Shown here: positions 18,025 to 26,223 of the stretch, piece by piece | How the letters are laid out: every line of letters starts with the position of its first letter | How positions within the stretch are numbered: the first letter of the stretch is position 1 | Assembly: GCA_964541605.1 (NCBI GenBank) | Contig: CAZIQY010000005.1 | Location: 1-64,000, forward strand | DNA from: CAZIQY01 sp964541605 | Lineage (GTDB): Bacteria > Desulfobacterota > Syntrophia > Syntrophales > UBA2185 | Reading direction: 5' to 3' | Length of the DNA: 64,000 nucleotides | The notes under the pieces: generated by a model | Databases searched by the model: none | What the model was told of the DNA's origin: nothing | What the model saw: only the letters and a program-made list of their open reading frames with translations | Program-made: the position numbers and the translations under genes

Positions 18025-18512
18025 TGGCAGATTTACCGGATTTTTTGCCTCCAATTATTGATTTAGGGGGAACATGGGAGGAAATCCTATATCGACTGTA
18101 TTCGGTTTTCCGCCATGATTTTAAAGAAAGCTCTGTTAGACACAATGGTATGAGGGTTATTTTCGACGGCAGGATCATGCCGGACGGTCAGGGAAAGGAA
18201 GAGGGTTTCTGGCATGTCGTTTCAGGGAAGGATACGGAATGCAAAGAAAGGTTGATCGATTATCGCCGGGCTGAGCGCCTGCCTTGGGCAAGACCCATGA
18301 TGGAAAGCTCGGCAAGAAATGAAATCAAGGTCTTCGATTACGATCATGGCACTAAGGATGTCGGCGTGAGACGTTATGTCTGGTTGGCCGATTATGATTA
18401 TGTACTTATTCTCCAGAAGAAGAAAAGGGCCATGTTTTGGGTGACTGCTTATTATATTGATTCGAATCGGGGGCGAAGGGATCTGATGCGGAGGTATGAG
18501 CAAAGGGCCTAA
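18024..18512 (+). CDS. Unknown protein coupled to DUF3800
   Basis: A 162-aa cytoplasmic protein that starts at the ATG overlapping the DUF3800 stop (TGATG), with GGGAG 8 nt before it. Visible segments are GMRVIFDGRIMP, RLPWARPMMESS, RRYVWLADYDYVLILQK and WVTAYYID. An Arg-rich tail RGRRDLMRRYEQR ends it. The mixture of a beta-rich core and a basic tail resembles small nuclease-like or barnase/RelE-type folds, but I cannot assign it. Its coupling to DUF3800 suggests that they act together, perhaps as a toxin and a partner. Confidence 0.55.
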   Translation: MADLPDFLPPIIDLGGTWEEILYRLYSVFRHDFKESSVRHNGMRVIFDGRIMPDGQGKEEGFWHVVSGKDTECKERLIDYRRAERLPWARPMMESSARNEIKVFDYDHGTKDVGVRRYVWLADYDYVLILQKKKRAMFWVTAYYIDSNRGRRDLMRRYEQRA

Positions 18513-18552
18513 AAAACAGCGACCGCCTTTCCAAGCGGCCCCCGAGCTCCTG

Positions 18553-18594
18553 CCACCTCCATTGGTGGATGAGTTGGTTTACATGTAAACCAAC
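18553..18594. promoter_or_regulatory. Hairpin and 22-bp perfect palindrome
   Basis: CCACC-TCCATT-GGTGG (18553-18568) is followed by a perfect palindrome at 18573-18594, made of GTTGGTTTACA and its reverse complement TGTAAACCAAC. It lies just after the DUF3800 partner gene, in a 365-bp gap (18513-18877) that has no convincing gene. A fully symmetrical site without loop is more like an operator for a dimeric regulator than a terminator. Confidence 0.5.
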
Positions 18595-18803
18595 CCTTGC
18601 CGTTTGTCAAGGACATTATTTTTCAGATCATGAAAGCATACTTGATAATGTTCCGCTCGATTGCGGACGGGATTCGCCGTTGCGACAAGAAGGTTCAGAT
18701 TGCGCTTTGCAAAGAGGTGTCGCAGGTTTGGAAAGCCGTTGGTTTGGAAGGAAAAGGACTGTTTTGCAACTGCATCGGTTGACGGATGATGGGATTGATG
18801 CGC

Positions 18804-18858
18804 GTATGCCATACTCTATAGAAATATCTTGTATTTATTGGCAAATTATTCAATAATT
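18804..18858 (+). promoter_or_regulatory. Two small palindromes before HEPN/MNT genes
   Basis: GTATG-C-CATAC (18804-18814) and AATTATT-C-AATAATT (18844-18858) lie before the HEPN start at 18878. The second palindrome covers a -10-like AATAAT at 18852-18857, with a weak -35 TTGTAT at 18829-18834 (17-bp spacer). This is consistent with autorepression of a toxin-antitoxin operon, but the promoter match is weak. Confidence 0.35.
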
Positions 18859-18877
18859 CTGCTCAAGGACAATCATC

Positions 18878-19258
18878 ATGGTTGATATCGATAAACAGAT
18901 TTCCTATTGGAAGGAAAACGCCGACGAAGATTGGGAAGTTGCTCAGCAACTCCTTGAAAGCGGTCGAATCCGCCACGGTTTGTTTTTCGCTCACCTGGCA
19001 CTGGAAAAGATGCTCAAGGCGCTTGTTTGCAAAAATACCGGTGATCTGGCACCTCGAATCCACAACCTGAACCGCCTGAGCGGGTTGGCTGGTGTTGTGG
19101 CAAATTCAGAGCAGTTGGACATTCTGGCGGAAATGAATGCATTCCATATTGAAGGACGCTACCCCGAAACGTTGACGAAGCCGCCAACGATAGAGGAAGC
19201 CGTCCGGTATATGAAGCGGGCAGAGGAGGTGCTTCGATGGTTAACGAGTCTGTCGTAA
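18878..19258 (+). CDS. HEPN-domain protein (toxin of HEPN/MNT pair)
   Basis: A 126-aa alpha-helical protein with the HEPN layout: GRIRHGLFFAHLALEKMLKA in the N-terminal half, then APRIHNLNRL (58-67), which carries the HEPN-like R/H region. HEPN proteins are RNases or RNA-binding partners that are often paired with a minimal nucleotidyltransferase. The next gene is that partner and overlaps this one by 22 nt. The two would make a type VII toxin-antitoxin (HepT/MntA-like) unit, with the toxin modified by AMP or phosphate transfer; the exact mode is inferred from the family. Confidence 0.82.
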   Translation: MVDIDKQISYWKENADEDWEVAQQLLESGRIRHGLFFAHLALEKMLKALVCKNTGDLAPRIHNLNRLSGLAGVVANSEQLDILAEMNAFHIEGRYPETLTKPPTIEEAVRYMKRAEEVLRWLTSLS

Positions 19259-19572
19259 AAGGCGTTAGAAATTACCTGCGGGCCTTGCAGGATCAGGGAC
19301 TGATCGTCAACTTCGGGGTGGTTTTCGGATCGCAGGTTCAAGGCATGTCTGATATGTGGAGCGATATCGATTTACTGGTTATTTCTCCCCGCTTCGATGA
19401 TCTGCGGGAACGTGGAGATATTGATCTTCTTTGGCGTGTTGCAGCTCGCACCGATAACCGCATCGAACCGATCCCCTGCGGCGAACGGCAATGGATTGAG
19501 GACGATTCCAGCGCCATCATTGAAATCGCCCGGCGCGAGGGCCAGCCGATCGCCATATCGGAAGACACATAA
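19237..19572 (+). CDS. Minimal nucleotidyltransferase (MNT antitoxin)
   Basis: A 111-aa protein with the nucleotidyltransferase signature FGSQVQGMSDMWSDIDLLV: Gly-Ser at 31-32 and Asp pair at 43 and 45. It is paired with the HEPN protein upstream (overlap 22 nt), as in HepT/MntA systems where the transferase adds nucleotides to the HEPN toxin. The end lies only 2 nt before an ATG that starts a copy of the helicase 5' end, which is described next. Confidence 0.82.
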   Translation: MVNESVVKGVRNYLRALQDQGLIVNFGVVFGSQVQGMSDMWSDIDLLVISPRFDDLRERGDIDLLWRVAARTDNRIEPIPCGERQWIEDDSSAIIEIARREGQPIAISEDT

Positions 19573-19574
19573 TC

Positions 19575-19628
19575 ATGCCTGCCCACGACATCATCGACAA
19601 CCGCCGGAAAAAACTGGTGGATCATATC
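19575..19628 (+). pseudogene. Remnant of a second helicase 5' end
   Basis: The first 54 nt encode MPAHDIIDNRRKKLVDHI, nearly the same as the start of the PLD-helicase at 20320 (MPAHDIIDNRQEKLVDHI). The two stretches differ at 6 of 54 positions, mostly silent third positions. The copy breaks off after about 18 codons, runs in frame to the following antitoxin start, and has no helicase body. It looks like a gene end left behind by an insertion or replacement that brought the Phd/RelE pair. Confidence 0.6.
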
Positions 19629-19659
19629 GACTGTCTTGCGGCGAAAAAGGAAATAAACA

Positions 19660-19698
19660 TTGACAGGAGCTGTACGAAAAGAGATACTTCCAAAAGTA
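19660..19698 (+). promoter_or_regulatory. Promoter and inverted repeat before Phd/RelE
   Basis: TTGACA (19660-19665), a 17-bp spacer, and GATACT (19683-19688, 4/6 to TATAAT) form a good promoter. The inverted repeat TACTT-CCAA-AAGTA (19685-19698) overlaps the -10 region, as expected for an antitoxin operator. The antitoxin ATG at 19716 follows after GAAGGAGG. The promoter sits inside the helicase remnant's tail, so the module carries its own promoter. Confidence 0.5.
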
Positions 19699-19715
19699 CA
19701 GATGAAGGAGGACGT

Positions 19716-19991
19716 ATGCCGAAAAGCCTGTCCATCATTGAAGCAAGAAAAAAACTGACGAATATTCCGGAACTTTTTGAGCAGGAGGCGGATCTGGACG
19801 TCGTCGCCATAACCAGGCGGGGAAAGCCGGTCATGGCCATTATGCCCTGGGAGCTTTACGAAGCCCTTGAGGAAACCCTGGAGATTTTGGGGGATGAGGC
19901 ACTGATGATGCAACTTAGAGAAAGCATAGAGGAGCTGAAAGCAGGACAGCTTATCCCGTGGGAAGAAACCGGCGCCGGGGCGGGGCGGTGA
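19716..19991 (+). CDS. Phd/YefM-type antitoxin
   Basis: A 91-aa antitoxin: MPKSLSIIEARKKLTNIP is the N-terminal Phd/YefM fold, followed by DVVAITRRGKPVMAIMPW and an acidic C-terminal tail that would wrap the toxin. The frame is open upstream to 19575, but the ATG at 19716 has AAGGAGG before it. The stop codon overlaps the toxin start (TGATG), so translation is coupled. The module is inserted between MNT and helicase genes. Confidence 0.82.
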   Translation: MPKSLSIIEARKKLTNIPELFEQEADLDVVAITRRGKPVMAIMPWELYEALEETLEILGDEALMMQLRESIEELKAGQLIPWEETGAGAGR

Positions 19992-20305
19992 TGTGGCCTG
20001 TTTTCATCACGCCGGCGGCGCAACGGATGCTTCAGGCAATTCCGGACGGGCGGATCAGGGGAAAGATCGGGGATGTCATTGACCGTCTTCGGCAGGACCC
20101 GGAAAAACAGGGGAAAGCTCTGTTGGGTGAGCTTGCGGGATACCGGAGTATTCGGGCCGTTGGGCAGCGGTATCGCATTGTCTACAAGGTCGAGAAAACG
20201 AGGGTGATCGTCATTGTCGTGGCTGTCGGCCTTCGTAAAGAAGGAGCAAAAAGAGGCATCTACGCCCTCGCCAGGAAACTTCTCCGCCTTCGGCTGACGG
20301 AGTGA
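19991..20305 (+). CDS. RelE/ParE-family toxin
   Basis: A 104-aa RelE-fold protein: FITPAAQRMLQAIPDGRIRGKI, LLGELAGYRSIRAVGQRYRIVYKV and a basic tail. The ...YRxxYxV strand is typical of the mRNA-interferase or gyrase-poison superfamily. It begins at the ATG overlapping the antitoxin stop and ends 14 nt before the helicase ATG. No catalytic residue set can be confirmed by eye, so RelE versus ParE is open. Confidence 0.82.
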   Translation: MWPVFITPAAQRMLQAIPDGRIRGKIGDVIDRLRQDPEKQGKALLGELAGYRSIRAVGQRYRIVYKVEKTRVIVIVVAVGLRKEGAKRGIYALARKLLRLRLTE

Positions 20306-20319
20306 GGGAGGGATAATCT

Positions 20320-23300
20320 ATGCCTGCCCATGACATTATTGACAACCGTCAGGAAAAACTGGTGGATCATATCAACCGGATTCTTGACTCCAGCGACGCG
20401 GCGCGATTTGCCGTGGGTTATTTCTTCCTTTCAGGACTGACGGCCATTTCGGAAAAACTCTCCCGCATCAAGGAATTACGGCTGCTCATCGGCAATACGA
20501 CCAACCGGGAAACCCTGGAACAGTTGGCCGAAGGGTATCACCGTCTGGAGATGGTTGCCGACGCTGCCGAGGCGGAGCGGTATCCGAAACGGAGCGACAT
20601 CAGACAGATGTCGGTGGAGACAACGTACAGCATCCGGACGGGCATGGAACTGATGGATCAGACGGACGAAGGGGAATCGCTGGTCAAATCCCTGGTGCGC
20701 ATGATCGAAGAAAAACGCCTCAAGGTTCGGGTTTACATGCGGGGTCGTCTCCATGCGAAGGCGTATATCTTCGATTACGGCGCCGTTTACGACCGCAGCG
20801 GCAAACCTGTAAATCGTCACGAAGAAGGAATCGCCGTGGTCGGCTCTTCCAACCTGACCCTCTCCGGCGTCACCCACAACACGGAACTCAATGTGATCGT
20901 CCAGGGAAACGACAACCATGCAGAGCTTGTCCGATGGTTTGAAGACCTCTGGAAAGAGGCGCAGGAGTTCGACGAGACCCTGATGCAGGAGATGAAGGCA
21001 TCCTGGGCGATAGCGCCGGTACGGCCCTATGACATCTACATGAAAACCCTCTATGCCCTGGTCAAGGACCGCATTGAAGGAGGAGACGATCAGGATGTTC
21101 TCTGGGATGATGAGATCACGCGAAGACTGGCGGATTTCCAGAAGGTTGCCGTCAAGCAGGCTGTGCAGATCATCCGGGACTATGGCGGGGCTTTTGTATC
21201 CGACGTGGTGGGTCTTGGAAAATCCTATATCGGCGCCGCCATTGTCAAGCACTTCGAACGCGTGGAACACGCCCGACCTTTAATTATCTGTCCGGCAACG
21301 CTGGTCGAGATGTGGGAACGCTATAACGAGGTCTATCAGCTCAATGCCCGGGTTCTGTCCATGGGGTATCTCCGGGAAAGGGACGACCAGCCGGTACAAT
21401 TTCTCAAGGAAGAGGTAATCTACCGGGATCGAAACTTCCTGCTTGTCGATGAAAGTCATAATTTCCGCTATGCCGACACCCAGCGTTACAAGATGGTGGA
21501 GGCATTCCTGGAGACAGGAAAGAAATGCTGCTTCATTACCGCCACCCCCCGGAACAAGAGCGCCTGGGATGTTTACTACCAGATGAAGCTCTTCCATCAG
21601 GATGACAAGACGGAGCTGCCCATAGATCCGCCCAATCTGAAAGAATATTTTCGCCTGATTGAAAAGAGAGAAAAAGACCTTCCCGACCTGTTGTCCAATC
21701 TTCTTATCCGCCGAACACGGAATCACATCCTTAAATGGTATGGATTTGACTCTGAAACCCATCGACAGATCGATCCTTCCCATTTCAGAGATTATCAAGA
21801 CGGCCGACGCCGGGCTTACGTCATGGTGGCGGGGAAGCACCAGTTCTTCCCCAAACGGGAGCTGGAAACGATTGAATACAGCATTGAAGAAACCTACCAG
21901 GGTCTCTATCACGAATTGCGCGGATATCTCGGCAAAGCCTCCCGGAAGGGACAGCCGGTCAAGCCGCCGCCCAACGAGCTCACCTATGCCCGATATGGCC
22001 TGTGGCATTATGTCGTCAAAGAGAAACAGAAAAAGGAGCCCTATGCCAGCCTCCACCGGGCCGGTTCCAACCTGCGCGGCCTGATTCGGGTTTTACTTTT
22101 CAAGCGCTTTGAATCGAGCGTTTATGCCTTCCAGGAAACGGTACGCCGTCTCTTGACTGTACATAAGCGATTCGTGGAAGCCCTTTCGCAAGGATTCGTA
22201 CCCGCCGGGGAGGATGCCCAGGCCATCCTTTATGAACCGAATCAGGACGAAGAGCAGGACCTGATGGATGCCCTCCGTCAGGTCTCCGGCAAATACAATG
22301 TCGCCGATTTTGACCTGCCAAGACTGAAGGAACACATTGCTCACGATATCCGATTGCTGGAAAAGATGCTGAAACTAATCGATCCCATCACGCCTGATCA
22401 GGATGCCAAACTCCAGACGCTGATAAAAAAACTTAAGGAAAAGCCGCTGTTGGACGGTAAGCGGCTGATCTTTACCCAATACGCCGATACAGCACGATAC
22501 ATCTTTGAAAACCTTAATCCCGGGAGCGCGCGGCAGGATATTGACGTGATCTTCAGCGGAGACAAGAGCAAAGTCAGGGTTGTCGGGCGCTTCGCTCCCA
22601 AGGCAAACCCTGAATACCGCTTCACTGCTGGAGAGAAAGAATTGATGATGGTCGTTGCCACCGACGTCCTCGCCGAAGGTCTCAATCTTCAGGACTGCGA
22701 CAAGATCATCAATTATGATCTTCATTGGAATCCGGTCAGATTGATCCAGCGATTTGGTCGCATTGACCGGATCGGCTCGGAACACGATGTGGTCTATGGT
22801 TTCAATTTCATGCCTGAAACCGGAATTGAGCGCAATCTCGGTCTCCGCGAGAAACTTCATCACCGCATTCAGGAGATTCATGATACGATCGGGGAAGACT
22901 CGGCTATCCTCGACCGATCTGAGCAACTGAACGAAGAGGCGATGTACGCCATTTATGAAAAGAAAGGCAGCCAGCTTTCGCTGTTCGAAGAAGAGGAGGA
23001 ATTTCTGGATCTCAACGAGGCGGAAGAAATCATGAGGCAGTTGCGCCGCGACAATCCTACGGAATATGATCGAATTGCCGGCCTTCGGAACGGCATCCGT
23101 ACGGTAAAACCTTCAGCAACCAAGGGACTCTATGTCTTCTGCCAGGCGGGCAGGTACCAGCAGCTATTCCTTTTAAACGCAAGGCGGGAGATTACCTCCA
23201 GAGATATACCCCGCATCCTCGGCGTGATCAAATGCGATCCTGAACTGAAAGCGCTCGATATTCCGCCCGGTTATAACGCCGACGTGATGCGTGTCAAACG

Positions 23301-23655
23301 ACAATTTGCAGAGACGGTCAAGCAACGACAGGCGGAACTGGAACACACGCTATCGTTGTCACAGGGACAGCGTTATGTCCTCCGTGAACTGAGAGTATTG
23401 TTTGGTCTTAGTAATGACGATGAAATAAAGATCCAAATTAACATTCTTGAAAAAGCCTTTCGCGGTCCGATGACCACGGCGATCAACCGTGAACTAAACC
23501 ACATCCGTCGCAATGGGATGACAGGTGAACATCTTATGCGGGCATTGACGGAGCTCTATCATCAGCACAGCATGAGGGATTGGTCGGAGCGACGCAACCG
23601 GAGATCTGAAGATCAGATCATACCGAAGATCGTCTGTAGCGAGGGACTGGCGTAA
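20320..23655 (+). CDS. PLD-nuclease/SNF2-type helicase (defence)
   Basis: A 1111-aa protein with two parts. The N-terminal about 250 residues carry a phospholipase-D nuclease domain: LHAKAYIFD has the HxK(x4)D motif near residues 145-152, followed by GSSNLTLSG. Only one HKD motif is seen, so it may dimerise. The rest is an SF2 helicase with Walker A VVGLGKSY (about 294), DESHNF box (about 375), FTQYADTARYIF near 715 and the motif VI-like QRFGRIDRIGS (about 806). It would move on DNA and cut, probably with the nearby Eco57I-type methylase marking self. A PLD plus SNF2 combination resembles fused DrmC/DrmD of DISARM, but other DISARM genes are missing. Confidence 0.82.
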   Translation: MPAHDIIDNRQEKLVDHINRILDSSDAARFAVGYFFLSGLTAISEKLSRIKELRLLIGNTTNRETLEQLAEGYHRLEMVADAAEAERYPKRSDIRQMSVETTYSIRTGMELMDQTDEGESLVKSLVRMIEEKRLKVRVYMRGRLHAKAYIFDYGAVYDRSGKPVNRHEEGIAVVGSSNLTLSGVTHNTELNVIVQGNDNHAELVRWFEDLWKEAQEFDETLMQEMKASWAIAPVRPYDIYMKTLYALVKDRIEGGDDQDVLWDDEITRRLADFQKVAVKQAVQIIRDYGGAFVSDVVGLGKSYIGAAIVKHFERVEHARPLIICPATLVEMWERYNEVYQLNARVLSMGYLRERDDQPVQFLKEEVIYRDRNFLLVDESHNFRYADTQRYKMVEAFLETGKKCCFITATPRNKSAWDVYYQMKLFHQDDKTELPIDPPNLKEYFRLIEKREKDLPDLLSNLLIRRTRNHILKWYGFDSETHRQIDPSHFRDYQDGRRRAYVMVAGKHQFFPKRELETIEYSIEETYQGLYHELRGYLGKASRKGQPVKPPPNELTYARYGLWHYVVKEKQKKEPYASLHRAGSNLRGLIRVLLFKRFESSVYAFQETVRRLLTVHKRFVEALSQGFVPAGEDAQAILYEPNQDEEQDLMDALRQVSGKYNVADFDLPRLKEHIAHDIRLLEKMLKLIDPITPDQDAKLQTLIKKLKEKPLLDGKRLIFTQYADTARYIFENLNPGSARQDIDVIFSGDKSKVRVVGRFAPKANPEYRFTAGEKELMMVVATDVLAEGLNLQDCDKIINYDLHWNPVRLIQRFGRIDRIGSEHDVVYGFNFMPETGIERNLGLREKLHHRIQEIHDTIGEDSAILDRSEQLNEEAMYAIYEKKGSQLSLFEEEEEFLDLNEAEEIMRQLRRDNPTEYDRIAGLRNGIRTVKPSATKGLYVFCQAGRYQQLFLLNARREITSRDIPRILGVIKCDPELKALDIPPGYNADVMRVKRQFAETVKQRQAELEHTLSLSQGQRYVLRELRVLFGLSNDDEIKIQINILEKAFRGPMTTAINRELNHIRRNGMTGEHLMRALTELYHQHSMRDWSERRNRRSEDQIIPKIVCSEGLA

Positions 23656-23670
23656 TAAACTGAAGCTTGT

Positions 23671-25224
23671 ATGCCCATGCTGAAAAACATCCGGAGAACA
23701 TTTCAGGGCCTTTTTCTGCTGGTTTTTCTTTGGCTTTTTCTGCAGACAGAATCGAAAGGGGCAAATGAACTCGGTTATCCCGTCAAGATTTTTCTCGACA
23801 TGGATCCCCTCATTTTCATCACGACAGTCCTGTCGTCCCGCTCTTTAGACCACATTCCTTACCTTGCTGTTGTGATCATCATTGCCACTGTATTGTTGGG
23901 AAGGTTTTTCTGCGGCTGGCTCTGTCCGCTCGGCACCCTGAATAATCTGGCGGGTTCCCTGAGAAGATGGCGTTTCAATACCGCCCCGAGAAACTGGCAC
24001 AGACTGAAGTATTATATTCTCATCTTCCTTTTGACATCTTCTCTTTTTTCCCTGCAGCTTGTCGGTGTTCTCGACCCGCTGTCTTTGCTGATACGATCTT
24101 TTTCCCTGAGCGTTTATCCCCTCATCAGCTATGCAACCGGCGCCATGTTCGATACGTTCTATGGTTTGAATGTTCCGGTTCTCGTCAGCGTCACCGAGGC
24201 CATATACGGTTTCCTGAAAAAAGTTATTCTTCCCTTCCAGCAGCCCTTTTTTCTTCAGAGCGTTTTTGTGGCCCTCTTGTTTTTTCTTATCTTGGGTTTG
24301 AATCTTGTGGAAAGAAGGTTCTGGTGCAAGTATCTGTGCCCCTTGGGCGCCCTCCTGGGCCTTCTATCCAGATATGCCGTTCTCAAAAGAACCGTCAGTG
24401 AAGGCTGTGACTCCTGCGGGGCATGCGGAGCATTATGTCAGGGGAATGCGGTTCCTGATGAAAAGAAAGGCTGGAAAAATACGGAATGCGTGCTCTGCAT
24501 GAACTGTGACGACGTGTGTCCGAAGAATGCCGTCCGTTTCGGTTTCGCGGGGGAATCCGCGAGGGCGTCCATGGATCTGGGCAAGAGAAGGATCGTCGGT
24601 TCCATTCTTGCCGGAGTCTTTGCCGTTCCGTTGTTGAGGGTGTCGCCGGTTGCGAAACCTTCCTACGGAGATCCGTCCCTGATCAGGCCGCCGGGCGCGC
24701 TCGGTGAAAAGGCGTTTCTATCGCGTTGTGTCAAATGCGGTGAGTGCATGAAGGTCTGCATCACCAACGGCCTCCAGCCGACCTTGCTGGAAGCGGGTCT
24801 TGAGGGAATCTGGTCCCCCGTACTCGTTCCCCGGATAGGCTATTGCGAATTCCGATGCACCCTGTGCGGGCAGGTCTGCCCCACCGGCGCCATCAGAAAG
24901 CTGGACATGGAAGAGAAGGCGAAAATCAGGATAGGTCTTGCCATGATCGATAAAGGGAGATGCCTTCCCTATGCCTTTGCAACTTCCTGTATTGTCTGTG
25001 AGGAGGTCTGTCCCACGGCAAAAAAAGCCATCTGGTTCGAGAAAGCCATTGTCAAAAACAGGGATGGGAAGGAACTGGTGTTGAAGCAACCCCGGGTGGA
25101 TCTTGAACTGTGCATCGGCTGCGGCATCTGTGAGGCGAAATGTCCCGTCATCGGGCAGCCCGCCATCACTGTCACCAGCGCAGGGGAAACACGCTCCCCG
25201 GCCAGGCAACTCCTTATTTCTTGA
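23671..25224 (+). CDS. Membrane-bound polyferredoxin, NapH/NapG-like fusion
   Basis: A 517-aa protein. The N-terminal half has about five membrane helices and the Cys motifs CGWLCPLG and CKYLCPLG of NapH/NosR-type proteins. Two [4Fe-4S] ferredoxin motifs follow (CDSCGACGALC, CVLCMNCDDVCP), and the C-terminal 200 residues resemble NapG/MauM with CVKCGECMKVC, CTLCGQVCP, CIVCEEVCP and CIGCGICEAKCP. It would pass electrons between the quinone pool or membrane and a periplasmic or cytoplasmic partner that cannot be named. It begins 16 nt after the helicase stop but belongs to a different functional group. A convergent gene follows. Confidence 0.82.
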   Translation: MPMLKNIRRTFQGLFLLVFLWLFLQTESKGANELGYPVKIFLDMDPLIFITTVLSSRSLDHIPYLAVVIIIATVLLGRFFCGWLCPLGTLNNLAGSLRRWRFNTAPRNWHRLKYYILIFLLTSSLFSLQLVGVLDPLSLLIRSFSLSVYPLISYATGAMFDTFYGLNVPVLVSVTEAIYGFLKKVILPFQQPFFLQSVFVALLFFLILGLNLVERRFWCKYLCPLGALLGLLSRYAVLKRTVSEGCDSCGACGALCQGNAVPDEKKGWKNTECVLCMNCDDVCPKNAVRFGFAGESARASMDLGKRRIVGSILAGVFAVPLLRVSPVAKPSYGDPSLIRPPGALGEKAFLSRCVKCGECMKVCITNGLQPTLLEAGLEGIWSPVLVPRIGYCEFRCTLCGQVCPTGAIRKLDMEEKAKIRIGLAMIDKGRCLPYAFATSCIVCEEVCPTAKKAIWFEKAIVKNRDGKELVLKQPRVDLELCIGCGICEAKCPVIGQPAITVTSAGETRSPARQLLIS

Positions 25225-25261
25225 TGTCCGGTTTCTTGCCGGTTCGCGTTTTCAAACGTTC

Positions 25262-25759
25262 CTACATGAATCTCTCGAAACGCTCTTTTCCGGCCTTGCA
25301 GATGGGACAGGTCAGGGGCGCTTCCTCCCGCGCGCACAGATAACCGCAAACTTTGCAGCGCCAGACAGGGTATGGCAACGACCCTTCCGCTTTGCCCGGC
25401 TCGGGAGAAGAAAGTTGGGTTCTCTTCTCTTCGGGAGGTCTTCTGTCGGGAATGGAAGCGAGCTTCTTTTTCTTTTCGAGAATTTCCCTGGAGATATAGA
25501 GGGCGCAGTAACAGGCGCCGTGGTCGTTCAGATCCGCATCGCGGTAATCGCAGGGGCAGATGATGTCCGTATCCTCTGCCCTGACGCCTGATGCAAGACG
25601 GCAGGGGCATGCCCGGTATCCGAACCGTTCCTGATTGGTGAGCAAACCCCTGATCAGTTCCATCGTAAAATCATCATCCGGATTCAGCAGATATCCCCCC
25701 GCCTTGGCGCCTTCCGTCAGTTCTTTAAGAACCTGTTTGATTTTTTCGGCGGCAATCAT
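25262..25759 (-). CDS. Ferredoxin:thioredoxin reductase-like protein with rubredoxin-type tail
   Basis: A 165-aa protein. The N-terminal domain has three CxC pairs (C51-C53, C68-C70, C83-C85, in CPCR, CPCDYRD, HGACYC), the pattern of FTR catalytic subunits that reduce a disulfide with a [4Fe-4S] cluster. The tail has CKVCG and CPIC (C135, C138, C151, C154), a rubredoxin or rubrerythrin-type iron site. The fusion would let electrons enter directly through the iron site. Its ATG overlaps the stop of the glutaredoxin gene by 4 nt (ATGA), so both are one unit. This shape is known in anaerobes but rarely studied. Confidence 0.85.
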   Translation of the reverse strand: MIAAEKIKQVLKELTEGAKAGGYLLNPDDDFTMELIRGLLTNQERFGYRACPCRLASGVRAEDTDIICPCDYRDADLNDHGACYCALYISREILEKKKKLASIPDRRPPEEKRTQLSSPEPGKAEGSLPYPVWRCKVCGYLCAREEAPLTCPICKAGKERFERFM

Positions 25760-26037
25760 TTGAAGGCATCCCTTATCTTTTCTTCATCGAACCCGACGAT
25801 GCAGCGCGCCTTGTCGATGACGAGCGACGGGAAGGTGCAGTCGGGATTCCATTGTTTGAGTTCGGTTTTTGTTTCCGTTTTTTCCTTGTCATCGAGCAGA
25901 TCCACATCTACAAAAAAATAATCGACGTTCATCTGCTCGAGCAGGCTTTTTGTTTTTTTGCACCAGACGCACGTACTTAAGGCGTACAGCATTACAAACC
26001 CTTTTTTGTCTCCCTGAAAATGGTATATGCCGCTCAT
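25756..26037 (-). CDS. Glutaredoxin-like protein
   Basis: A 93-aa thioredoxin-fold protein with the redox pair CVWC (C23-C26) and the cis-Pro region CTFPSLVID. It may be the partner of the FTR-like protein encoded next, forming a ferredoxin or rubredoxin to glutaredoxin chain. AAAGGAG precedes the ATG. Its stop overlaps the FTR start by 4 nt. It resembles NrdH or glutaredoxin family 3; the exact subclass is uncertain. Confidence 0.85.
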   Translation of the reverse strand: MSGIYHFQGDKKGFVMLYALSTCVWCKKTKSLLEQMNVDYFFVDVDLLDDKEKTETKTELKQWNPDCTFPSLVIDKARCIVGFDEEKIRDAFK

Positions 26038-26223
26038 ATACTTTTCTCCTTTCCGTATCTAATCCTTCAGATTTTTCGCTGCAGCATGATCAACCCTTCC
26101 TCCCTGGAATTTTCAGCAGGACTCGTCTATCATATCGCCGATAACGATTGGCTGTTTCCGTTAGTACATCGAAAGCGCGCATCCTGTCAATATCCGGAAA
26201 CGCCGTCCATCCATTACAAGGCG

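Noticed and set aside
18569..18856. Short plus-strand frames in the gap before HEPN/MNT (18569-18856 and 18597-18782)
   Set aside because: No ribosome site, no recognisable family and they run through palindromes; treated as non-coding, though a gene remnant cannot be excluded.
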